Source: Gemmatimonas sp.
GTDB lineage: Bacteria; Gemmatimonadota; Gemmatimonadetes; Gemmatimonadales; Gemmatimonadaceae
DNA length: 36,145 nt
Reading direction: 5' to 3'
NCBI GenBank assembly: GCA_013822285.1
Contig: PNKF01000005.1
Span: forward strand, 1-36,145
The notes under the pieces were generated by a model that made no database searches, was not told the origin of the DNA, and saw nothing but the letters and a program-made list of their open reading frames with translations. The first letter of the stretch is position 1, and each line of letters opens with the position of its first letter. Positions 1-7,986 of this stretch are shown piece after piece. A program made the translations under genes and the position numbers.

Positions 1-1
1 T

Positions 2-382
2 CGCGTGGCACTGTTCTTCGCGCGCGACCGTCAGCAGATGAACGTGCACGAGCTGATGGAGACGATCCTCAATCGCAGTTGGTACGCGCCGGACGCGACG
101 ACGCCGAGCCAGCAGGCGCTGCAGCGCGCGCTGCGTCGCGTGGTGCTGAACACCATGCTCGACCGCGCCGGTGATGCGCGCGCCGACGCGGATGTGCGGC
201 AGGTCGTGGCGTATCACCTCGATGCGCTCCGGCAGCGCTTGCAGGCGCAGGCGCCGACCTCGGCGATCGCGAATCAGGCCTTGAAGGAGTCGGCGCTGCG
301 CGAAATCGCGCAGTTCTTCGATGGACGGGACGATCCTGCCAAGCGCACGCGCTATCCGGTGATCGCGCTTCCGTGGCCCTGA
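2..382 (+). CDS. C-terminal fragment of a probable zinc-dependent metalloprotease (DUF5117/DUF4953-type), truncated by window start
   Basis: Open frame runs in from the window edge. The helical C-terminus (QALQRALRRVVLNTMLDRA...VRQVVAYHLDALRQRL...REIAQFFDGRDDP) resembles C-termini of this family. No catalytic motif is visible because the N-terminus is missing. Confidence 0.55.
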   Translation, partial: RVALFFARDRQQMNVHELMETILNRSWYAPDATTPSQQALQRALRRVVLNTMLDRAGDARADADVRQVVAYHLDALRQRLQAQAPTSAIANQALKESALREIAQFFDGRDDPAKRTRYPVIALPWP

Positions 383-401
383 GTCTGGTCAGCGGGCGCG
401 T

Positions 402-1007
402 TCAGCGCCCGCTGCCCATCAGGAACCGGCACGCGGCATCGCCGCGCGCCTCGCAGGCAACTTCCTCGGCCCAGCCGTCGGGGCCGAGGAGCGCCTGTGC
501 CAGCCGGCCGAAGGTGCCGGCGTAGAAGTCACAGATCGGCTCACTCGCGCGCTGTCCAGCGCAGAGTGGGCAGTGGCAGAGCGAGATCTCGACGGGATCG
601 CCCGGCGTGACCGTCAGCTGTGCGCTGCCGGCGAAGGTCCAACTGTGCTTGCTGATGGCGGCGAGCAGCACGCGCAGCGCCATTGCCCGCGGGAGCAGCG
701 GCAGCAACCACTGGGCGGGCTTCGGGATGCGGTGGGCGAGCAGGTAGTCGCCGGTGCGTCGGCCGGATTCCGCCATCACATCGCGGGCAAAGGGCAAGCC
801 ATAGGTCTCGTGTACGGCACGGACTAACGCATTGGCTTTCGTCTCCTCGACCATCTCCTGGGGAAGGTCGAGCAAACCGTACGATGTGCTGCGCGTCAGC
901 AGGCGCGTCGCGATGTCAGGCCCCAGGCGGTCGCGGAGCGTCAGCGCCGTCTGGATGATGACGTTCGGACCGATGCGGCCCGTCGTGAGCGCCGCCGTCG
1001 ACTTCAC
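402..1007 (-). CDS. bchJ: BchJ-like V4R-domain protein (annotated bacteriochlorophyll 4-vinyl/8-vinyl reductase family)
   Basis: GRIGPNVIIQTALTLRDRLG N-terminus, IPKPAQWLLPLLPRAMALRVLLAAISKHSWTFAGS core, and V4R-like C-terminus (CDFYAGTF...EEVACEARGDAACRF). GTG start overlaps the hemN stop (GTGA). Confidence 0.85.
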   Translation of the reverse strand: MKSTAALTTGRIGPNVIIQTALTLRDRLGPDIATRLLTRSTSYGLLDLPQEMVEETKANALVRAVHETYGLPFARDVMAESGRRTGDYLLAHRIPKPAQWLLPLLPRAMALRVLLAAISKHSWTFAGSAQLTVTPGDPVEISLCHCPLCAGQRASEPICDFYAGTFGRLAQALLGPDGWAEEVACEARGDAACRFLMGSGR

Positions 1008-2347
1008 AGGGTCCGACTGAACACGCGATCGGACGTACGAGGGGGCAGGTACGCGTCGAAGGGCAAGCAGAGATTGCGCAGGAAGTAGCGGCCGAGTTCC
1101 GTGACGATGATGCGGTCCGGGCGCACGGTGACGAGGCCGTCGCTTGCCGTCGCCGCGACCGCCTCGAGGGCGGGGGCCAATTCAATCGGCACACTGTCGA
1201 GCGGCAGTTCGAGATTGCACAGCAACTGCTTGATGAGCCCACCGCGCAGTCGGTCATCATCGCTGAGCACATGGCCGCGCACGAGCGGCAACGCGCCGGC
1301 CTGCACCCGCTCACGCCAATCATCGAGGGTGGCGGCGTTCTGCGCGAAGACCCCATTCACTTCAGAGATGGAGCTCATGCCGATGCCCAATAGATGCGGG
1401 CCGGTCTCCGTGGTGTAGCCCATGAAGTTCCGGTGGAGGCGGCCTTCACGCTGCGCGATGGCGAGTGGATCGTTCGGGCGCGCAAAGTGGTCGAAGCCGA
1501 TCCACACATAGCCGGCATCCGTGAAGCGATCGACGATATGCCGGAACAACGCGACGCGGTCGACGCTGCCGGGCAGTGCGGCGAGTGGAATCGCCCGCTG
1601 ATGCGCGCGTTGCGCGGGCAGGTGCGCGTAGCCGAACGACGCGATGCGGTCCGGGTCGAGGGCCAGCACTTCGTCGATCGTCGCGTCCACGCTGTCGCGG
1701 GTCTGGTGGGGCAGGCCGTAGATCAGGTCGAGATTGATCTGCGCGAAGCCGGCACGTCGCGCGTCATCCACCACTTGGCGGACCATCGAGACGGGCTGGA
1801 TGCGGCCGATGCTGCGCTGCACGCGTTCATCGAGGTCCTGCACACCGAAGCTGACGCGCGAAAAGCCGAGGCTGCGCAGGTGTTGGAGCTGCCCATCGGT
1901 CACGACGCGGGGATCGCACTCGACAGACAGCTCAGCGCCCGGCTGGAACGTGAACGCATCCGTGAGCAAGCGCAGCGCGCGCTCGGTCTGTGCCGCCGTC
2001 AGCAGGTTCGGCGTGCCACCGCCCCAGTGCATCTGGTGTACGGGGCGGCCCCAACCGAGGGCGTCGGTGAGCAGGGCCATCTCGTGGGCGAAGTCATCGA
2101 GGTACGCGTCGACTTTGTCGCGACGCTGCGTGGGGATGGCATTACAGCCGCAGTACAGGCAGCGCGTCGCGCAGAACGGGAAATGGGCGTAGAGCGCAAA
2201 GGGGTCGCCGCTCGGCACGGTACGCAACGCGTCGATCCATCGGTCGGCGGGAAACCCCGCGGTCCAGGCGGGCACCGGTGGATAGCTGGTGTACCGCGGA
2301 CCGGGGACGTCGTACTGATGGATGAGCGGTTCGGCAATCGTGACCAT
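1004..2347 (-). CDS. hemN: Oxygen-independent coproporphyrinogen III oxidase (radical SAM, HemN family)
   Basis: YTSYPP, YAHFPFCATRCLYCGC (CxxxCxxC radical SAM cluster), HWGGGTPN, SFGVQDLDERVQ, NLDLIYGLPHQT, HRNFMGYTT. Confidence 0.95.
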   Translation of the reverse strand: MVTIAEPLIHQYDVPGPRYTSYPPVPAWTAGFPADRWIDALRTVPSGDPFALYAHFPFCATRCLYCGCNAIPTQRRDKVDAYLDDFAHEMALLTDALGWGRPVHQMHWGGGTPNLLTAAQTERALRLLTDAFTFQPGAELSVECDPRVVTDGQLQHLRSLGFSRVSFGVQDLDERVQRSIGRIQPVSMVRQVVDDARRAGFAQINLDLIYGLPHQTRDSVDATIDEVLALDPDRIASFGYAHLPAQRAHQRAIPLAALPGSVDRVALFRHIVDRFTDAGYVWIGFDHFARPNDPLAIAQREGRLHRNFMGYTTETGPHLLGIGMSSISEVNGVFAQNAATLDDWRERVQAGALPLVRGHVLSDDDRLRGGLIKQLLCNLELPLDSVPIELAPALEAVAATASDGLVTVRPDRIIVTELGRYFLRNLCLPFDAYLPPRTSDRVFSRTL

Positions 2348-2523
2348 GGGGTTCGGCTGGGGTACGCCCGAACTTCGTCAGGCGCTCCGGAGCCAACAAT
2401 GCGGAGAACCCCCCAAACCCCGTAGGGTAATTGCCGGGGGTGGGTCCGATACTTCCCGTTCGGTGCGTACTGGAGCACGGCTGGTCCAGCGTCCAGCTTT
2501 GAGGCACTCACGCCCTGCCGTCC

Positions 2524-3060
2524 ATGCCTCGTCCAGTCCTGATCCTCTTCGCGCATCCTGCGTACGAGAAGTCACGTGTGCACCTGTCGCTCGCGGCCGC
2601 CGTGCGCGACTTGCCCGCTGTGACCTTCCATGATCTCTACGAGGAGTATCCTGACCTCGACATCGACGTGCGACGCGAGCAGGAACTGCTGCGTGCGCAT
2701 GAGGTCGTGGTGTTTCAGCATCCCTTCTACTGGTACTCCGTGCCGCCCATCCTCAAGCAGTGGATGGATCTGGTGCTGGAGCATGGCTGGGCCTACGGTG
2801 CGACCGGGCGCGCGCTCGAAGGGAAGACGCTGCAGGTCGCGATGACGGCGGGTGGCCGCGACCAAGCGTATGGACCGGAGGGCTTCAACCGCCTCACGTT
2901 CCGCGAGTTCCTTGCGCCGGTTGAGGCGACGGCGCGGCTGTGTCGCATGCCCTTCGCTGAACCCTGGGTGGTCGCGGGGACGCATGTCATCACGCCGCAG
3001 GGCGTGGCCGACGCGACGGCGTCGTACGCGGCGCTGATTCGCCGGCTCGGGGAGGGCTGA
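2524..3060 (+). CDS. NAD(P)H oxidoreductase, KefF/KefG-like flavodoxin-fold ancillary protein
   Basis: ILFAHPAYEKSRVH, FQHPFYWYSVPPILKQWMDLVLEHGWAYG, and TAGG. Directly followed by a KefC-like antiporter (3-nt gap). Confidence 0.9.
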   Translation: MPRPVLILFAHPAYEKSRVHLSLAAAVRDLPAVTFHDLYEEYPDLDIDVRREQELLRAHEVVVFQHPFYWYSVPPILKQWMDLVLEHGWAYGATGRALEGKTLQVAMTAGGRDQAYGPEGFNRLTFREFLAPVEATARLCRMPFAEPWVVAGTHVITPQGVADATASYAALIRRLGEG

Positions 3061-3063
3061 CGC

Positions 3064-4956
3064 ATGCAAGGCTTCTTGCTGTCGGCGACCGTGTACCTTG
3101 CCGCGGCGGTGATCGCCGTGCCGATCGCCAAGCGATTCGGCCTCGGCTCCGTGCTCGGCTACTTGCTCGCCGGTGTGGTGATTGGCCCGTCCGTGTTGGG
3201 ATTTGTCGGAGCCGAAGGTCAGGATGTGATGCACGCCGCGGAGTTCGGCGTCGTGATGATGCTGTTCGTGATTGGTCTCGAGCTCGAGCCGGCGCTCCTC
3301 TGGCGACTGCGAGGCGCGCTGCTCGGCTTGGGCGCTGCGCAGGTGGCCGCGACGACGCTCGCCGTCACCGGCGCCATGGTGGCCTTCGGACTGCGCTGGC
3401 AGGAGGGGCTGGCGACGGGGGCGATCGTGGCGTTGTCGTCGACGGCCATCGTGCTGCAGTCGCTGCAGGAGAAGGGCTGGATGAAGAGTGACGCCGGCGA
3501 GAAGTCCTTCGCGGTGCTGCTGTTCCAGGATCTCGCGGTCATCCCCATCCTCGCACTGTTGCCGCTCTTGGCGACGCAGGCGGTGGCGACGACTGGGGAT
3601 GCGCATGGTGCGGGTGCGTGGGCCGAGCATCTCCCGGGGTGGCAGCGCGCGGGCGTCACGATTGCGGCGGTGGCGGCGATCATCGGGGTGGGCCGACTGT
3701 TGGTGCCGCCGGCGTTTCGGAGCATCGCGAAGGCGCGGTTGCGGGAAACCTTCACGGCCGCCGCCTTGCTGTTGGTGATCGGCATTGCCGTGCTCATGCA
3801 GCTGGTGGGATTGTCGCCGGCGCTGGGCACATTCCTCGGTGGCGTGGTGCTCGCGACGAGTGAGTTCCGTCACGAGCTCGAGAGTGACATCGAGCCGTTC
3901 AAGGGCCTGCTGCTCGGTGTGTTCTTCATGGCCGTGGGCGCGAGCATCGATTTCGCGTTGGTTGGCGAGCGGTTGGGACTGGTGCTTGGCGCCGTGGCCG
4001 GATTGATCGTGCTGAAGTTCGCGGTGCTCTGGGGCATCGGACGCGTGGCGGGCATGGCGCGTGATCAGCACCTGCTCTTTGCGCTCGCGCTGGCGCAGGG
4101 CGGTGAGTTCGGCTTCGTGCTCGTGTCGTTCGCGACGCAGAATGGCGTGCTGGGGGCATCGGTGACGGGCGTGCTGGTCGCGGCGATCGCGCTGTCGATG
4201 GCCATGACGCCGCTGCTGCTCCTGTTCTGGGAGCGCGTGATCGCACCTCGGGCGCAGGCGGCGGCCAGTCCGGAGCGCGAGATGGACCGCCCGGAATCCG
4301 AGCATTCGGTGCTCATCGTCGGCTTCGGCGACTTCGGCAGCTCCGTGGGGCGGCTGTTGGGAGCCGCGGGCGTCGAGTGCACGGTGTTGGACCTGGACGC
4401 TGACCGCGTCGATGTCCTGCGTCGCATGGGGCTTCGCGTGTACTTCGGCGATGCGTCGCGTGAGGAGCTGCTGCGCAGCGCGGGCATCGAGAAGGCGCGG
4501 ATCGTCATCCTCTGCGTCGGCGACGCCGCCGTGAACCTCGCCCTCGCGCAGCGCATCGCGCACGCCTTTCCGCATGTGCGCATCTTTGCGCGCGCCGCGG
4601 GACGTCTCTCGGCGTATGAGCTCTACGAGGCCGGCGTCGAGCACGTGTTCCGCGAGTCCGTCGATGCCGCGATGCGCCTCGGCGCGGACGCCCTGCGCGT
4701 CCTTGGCTGGCGGGCGCACGCGAGCTGGCGACTGGCGCAGACATTCCGCAAGCGTGATGATGCGAACACCAAGCGGCTCGCTGGCATCTTCCGCGACAGT
4801 GAAGCGCATCTATCCGAGGCGCGGGCGGCCATCCGGGATCTGGAGCGGCAGTTGCGCGAGGACCGGTCGGTCCCGGCGTCACAAGATGATGCCGCATGGG
4901 ACGCGGAGAGCCTTCGGCGCGAGTTCGGGGCGGGCGGCGGCCCTCGGCCGGAGTAG
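3064..4956 (+). CDS. Monovalent cation:proton antiporter-2 (CPA2) / KefC-KefB-like K+ efflux protein with RCK (TrkA-N) domain
   Basis: Multi-TM Na+/H+ exchanger region (GSVLGYLLAGVVIGPSVLG, FLLGLELEP-like FVIGLELEP, ALSSTAIVLQ) plus Rossmann RCK domain (SVLIVGFGDFGSSVGRLL...DLDADRVDVLRRMGLRVYFGDAS). Confidence 0.93.
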   Translation: MQGFLLSATVYLAAAVIAVPIAKRFGLGSVLGYLLAGVVIGPSVLGFVGAEGQDVMHAAEFGVVMMLFVIGLELEPALLWRLRGALLGLGAAQVAATTLAVTGAMVAFGLRWQEGLATGAIVALSSTAIVLQSLQEKGWMKSDAGEKSFAVLLFQDLAVIPILALLPLLATQAVATTGDAHGAGAWAEHLPGWQRAGVTIAAVAAIIGVGRLLVPPAFRSIAKARLRETFTAAALLLVIGIAVLMQLVGLSPALGTFLGGVVLATSEFRHELESDIEPFKGLLLGVFFMAVGASIDFALVGERLGLVLGAVAGLIVLKFAVLWGIGRVAGMARDQHLLFALALAQGGEFGFVLVSFATQNGVLGASVTGVLVAAIALSMAMTPLLLLFWERVIAPRAQAAASPEREMDRPESEHSVLIVGFGDFGSSVGRLLGAAGVECTVLDLDADRVDVLRRMGLRVYFGDASREELLRSAGIEKARIVILCVGDAAVNLALAQRIAHAFPHVRIFARAAGRLSAYELYEAGVEHVFRESVDAAMRLGADALRVLGWRAHASWRLAQTFRKRDDANTKRLAGIFRDSEAHLSEARAAIRDLERQLREDRSVPASQDDAAWDAESLRREFGAGGGPRPE

Positions 4957-4990
4957 TTCCCTCGGAGCAGGCTCTAGTGCAGTTTGCAGT

Positions 4991-6556
4991 ATGCCCAATG
5001 CCGATCCTGCGGTCATCGCTGCGCCCAAGCGCCTTGCGGCCGTCGCGGCGACAGGCTTGCTCGATTCTCCCGCAAGTCCCGCATTGAATCGCCTCACGCG
5101 GCTGACGACGCAGTTGCTTGGCGTGCCGTCGTCCGTCGTCACGCTGATCGATCGCAATCGGCAGGTCTTCGCGGGATCAAGCGACGACGAGGACGGGGTC
5201 ATTCGCAAACGAGAGACTCCGCTCGACTACTCGTTCTGCCAGCACGTCGTGGCGCAGGCTGCTCCGCTGGTGGTCACCAATGCGCGGCAGCACCCCTTGG
5301 TGCACGACAACCTCGGGCTGCTTGAAGACGGCGTCATGGCGTACGCCGGTATGCCGTTGATCGACTCAGGCGGACAGGCGCTCGGCTCGTTCTGCGCGTT
5401 CGACACCAAGCCGCATGAATGGTCGGAGCGCGACCTGCAGATCCTACAGGACCTCGCACAGGCGGCGATGACCGAGATCGAGCTGCGCTTTGCGGGCCGC
5501 CTGCTGGAGGAGCAGGGCGAACAGCTGCGGGCATTGCTTGACAACACCGATGAGCTCGTGGCGCGTTTCGGCTTGGACGGCGCTCTGACCTACGCGAATG
5601 CGGCGTGGCGGCGTCTGCTGGGCGATCCGCCGCCGGTGCCGATCGCTGGGTATCTGCAGTCGAAGCTCACGGGCGTCGGGCGCGAGGTCTTCGAGACCGC
5701 GTGGACCGATGCGCAGGTCGGTGAGCCGAGCGAGGACATCGAGCTGGGATTCGTGCTTCCGAATGGCGATTCGGCGCTGGTGTCGTTGCGTCTCGTACCT
5801 GTGCTGACGCAGGGAGTGGCGCGTGGCATCCGTGTGTACGGCCATGACGTAACCGAGCTGCGGCGCGCGGAACAGGCGAAGGACCAGGTCATCAGTCTGG
5901 TGAGCCACGAGCTGCGCACGCCGATCGGCGCGGTGCAGGGTGCCATGCAGTTGCTTGAGAAGCTGCTGCCGCAGCCCGTGCCCCCGAAGGTCAGCGAGCT
6001 CGTCGCGCTGGCGAAGCGCAACGCGGACCGGCTCTTGGCCTTGGTGACGGACCTGCTGGATCTGGATCGCCTCGAGGCGGGATCCGCGCCGTTCGAGATG
6101 GCCGCTCATCCCATGTCTGCCGTGTTTGCCACGGCGCGCGACGCCACGGCGCCGCTGGCCGAGCGCAAAGGCATCGTACTGGAGTTCGGTCCTGATGCGG
6201 CCGTCGTGTATGGTGACGAGAAGTGGCTGGTGCATGTCGTCATCAACCTGGTCGGCAACGCCCTCAAGTTCACGCCCGAGGGCGGACGGGTGCGGGCGTA
6301 CTGCTTGGCAGACGAGGGACAGGTGCAAGTGCGCGTGACGGATAACGGACGCGGGATTCCGCCCGAGGAGGCGGGGCGTATTTTCGAGCGCTTCGCGCAG
6401 GTGCAGCGCGCGGATGCGACCGAGAAGGGCGGCAGCGGTCTTGGCCTGGCCATCGCGAAAGCCATCGTCCTGCAGCACGGCGGCCGCATTTGGGTCGAGA
6501 GCGAGGTCGGCAAGGGCACGACCTTCGCCTTCACGGTACCGAGCGCGCCGCGTTGA
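4991..6556 (+). CDS. GAF- and PAS-containing sensor histidine kinase
   Basis: GAF domain (LNRLTRLTTQLLGVPSSVVTLIDRNRQVFAG...FCQHVV), PAS-like region, H-box SHELRTPIGAVQG, N-box NLVGNALKFTPEGG, G-boxes DNGRGIP and GGSGLGLAIAKAIV. Start moved to ATG 4991; the track ORF extends spuriously into the antiporter gene. Confidence 0.9.
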   Translation: MPNADPAVIAAPKRLAAVAATGLLDSPASPALNRLTRLTTQLLGVPSSVVTLIDRNRQVFAGSSDDEDGVIRKRETPLDYSFCQHVVAQAAPLVVTNARQHPLVHDNLGLLEDGVMAYAGMPLIDSGGQALGSFCAFDTKPHEWSERDLQILQDLAQAAMTEIELRFAGRLLEEQGEQLRALLDNTDELVARFGLDGALTYANAAWRRLLGDPPPVPIAGYLQSKLTGVGREVFETAWTDAQVGEPSEDIELGFVLPNGDSALVSLRLVPVLTQGVARGIRVYGHDVTELRRAEQAKDQVISLVSHELRTPIGAVQGAMQLLEKLLPQPVPPKVSELVALAKRNADRLLALVTDLLDLDRLEAGSAPFEMAAHPMSAVFATARDATAPLAERKGIVLEFGPDAAVVYGDEKWLVHVVINLVGNALKFTPEGGRVRAYCLADEGQVQVRVTDNGRGIPPEEAGRIFERFAQVQRADATEKGGSGLGLAIAKAIVLQHGGRIWVESEVGKGTTFAFTVPSAPR

Positions 6557-6588
6557 TCGCCGCGACGCTGTCCTGACGGATGGAGACA

Positions 6589-6623
6589 ACGAAGGGCCGA
6601 CCCGCGCTGGGTCGGCCCTTCGT
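6589..6623. terminator. Strong perfect hairpin between convergent genes; probable bidirectional terminator
   Basis: acgaagggccgaccc-gcgct-gggtcggcccttcgt: perfect 15-bp inverted repeat with 5-nt loop, between the histidine kinase (+) and DUF481 gene (-). Confidence 0.85.
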
Positions 6624-6642
6624 GCAGTGCGCAGCCTGGCGG

Positions 6643-7374
6643 TCACTCGAAGGTGATCTGCACGCCCGTGGTAAAGATGCGGTCCGTCTTCTGGAATCCC
6701 GGTTCTGGCAGATGGTCAAAGCGCACCACATACGAGACCTTCACGCCGATGCGCGCCGAGATCGGGGCCACGACCGACGACTCCGTGTTGACGCGGAAGT
6801 CCTCCGTGTCCTTGAAGTTCGGAATCGCTTCGACGGTCTGCAGGAAGTACGAAGCTTCGGAGAACAGGTGGCGGTAGGCGAACGCTGCGCGACCGGCAGG
6901 GAAGTCGTTGATGACGCCGGTCGTCGACTTCTGCTGCGTCACGCTACCACCGGCCTCGATGCGCAGCGAGTCCTTCGGGGCGCGGATGGCGCGCCACGAC
7001 AGACCGATGTTCTCTTCGAAGCGACGCTCGATACCAGCGAAGCTGTTGCGGTCGTAGGCCACGGTCGCGAAGGCGCTGAACACGTTGCCGAGCTTGTAGT
7101 CCCCACGCAGGCCGGCCTTCAGGAAATTCGTATTCACCGTCCCCTGCTGCTCGCCGTAGACGAAGTTGAACGTCTGCTCGAGGCCGAGGCGTCCGCGCGA
7201 CTGCGTGAGCTTCTGGCCGACGCTGGTCGTGGTGACCTGCGAATTACCGGCAGCCTGCACGTAGCCGAAGTCGGCCGTGATCTTGGTGACGACGGGCGTG
7301 GCCTCCTGCGCAGAGGCAGTGGCCGCGAGGAGCAGCAGCGCCAGCGGCGCCAGCAGTTGCGGACGGGACATCAC
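6643..7374 (-). CDS. DUF481 (YdiY-like) outer-membrane beta-barrel protein
   Basis: Signal peptide (LLAPLALLLLAATASAQ), GYVQAAGNSQVTTTSVG start, alternating beta strands, C-terminal aromatic pattern typical of DUF481. Confidence 0.85.
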   Translation of the reverse strand: MMSRPQLLAPLALLLLAATASAQEATPVVTKITADFGYVQAAGNSQVTTTSVGQKLTQSRGRLGLEQTFNFVYGEQQGTVNTNFLKAGLRGDYKLGNVFSAFATVAYDRNSFAGIERRFEENIGLSWRAIRAPKDSLRIEAGGSVTQQKSTTGVINDFPAGRAAFAYRHLFSEASYFLQTVEAIPNFKDTEDFRVNTESSVVAPISARIGVKVSYVVRFDHLPEPGFQKTDRIFTTGVQITFE

Positions 7375-7455
7375 GAAGGGGGATGAGGTGAACTCCCAAT
7401 GTAATAAGATTTGTCCGCTGGCGGCGCAGGTTGCTGTCCGTTACACTCTGCACGC

Positions 7456-7899
7456 ATGGCGACGACGATCTACGATGCCTCCGTGCGTGCAACGCTGCTG
7501 CGTCGCCTCGAGGCCCTGCGGCCGGAGCAGCAGCCTCGCTGGGGCCGCATGACGGCGCCGACGATGGTCACGCATCTCCTCGAGGCATTCCGCATGCCGT
7601 CGGGCGAGCTCCGGATGCGACGCTCGTTCGTGCCGGCGCGCCCACTCGTGCGCTGGCTGATGCTGTATGTGTTGCCGTTCCCGAAGGGCGCGCCGACAGC
7701 GCCACAGCTGCTCGCCCGCACGCCCGCATCCTGGGCGACCGACATCGCGGCGCTGCGCAGCGCCATCGATGCAGCCGCGCGCCCGGCGCCTGGAGCGCCG
7801 CGCGGGGATCATCCGATCTTCGGTGACATGAGCGTCGAGGATTGGGGCGTCCTGCTCTACAAGCACGCGGACCATCACTTCCGACAGTTCGGGGTCTAG
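7456..7899 (+). CDS. DinB-like / DUF1569-type conserved protein
   Basis: RLEALRPEQQPRWGRMTAPTMVTHLLEAFRM...HPIFGDMSVEDWGVLLYKHADHHFRQFGV, with the metal-binding-like H residues of the DinB fold. Internal ATG 7456 chosen as start. Confidence 0.8.
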   Translation: MATTIYDASVRATLLRRLEALRPEQQPRWGRMTAPTMVTHLLEAFRMPSGELRMRRSFVPARPLVRWLMLYVLPFPKGAPTAPQLLARTPASWATDIAALRSAIDAAARPAPGAPRGDHPIFGDMSVEDWGVLLYKHADHHFRQFGV

Positions 7900-7918
7900 C
7901 GCGCGGCAGTCGTGTCGG

Positions 7919-7971
7919 CGCGCCCGCGACGCGCCCGCGACGCGCCACGACGCGCCACGACGCGCCCGCGA
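7919..7971. repeat. Short GC-rich tandem repeat array (10/11-bp units, about 5 copies)
   Basis: cgcgcccgcga x2, cgcgccacga x2, cgcgcccgcga, read directly in the sequence between two convergent genes. Confidence 0.9.
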
Positions 7972-7986
7972 CGTGCGCATTGCCGA

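Noticed and set aside
2348-2523. FNR- or PpsR/CrtJ-type site (TTGAT-N4-ATCAA or TGT-N12-ACA) between hemN and kefF-like genes
   Set aside because: No convincing match by eye; only GC-rich runs.
2572-4809. 745-aa minus-strand ORF
   Set aside because: Antisense to the KefF/CPA2 genes; low-complexity Arg/His-rich translation typical of shadow ORFs in GC-rich DNA.
7919-7971. CRISPR-like array
   Set aside because: Units are 10-11 bp and contiguous without spacers; it is a simple tandem repeat.
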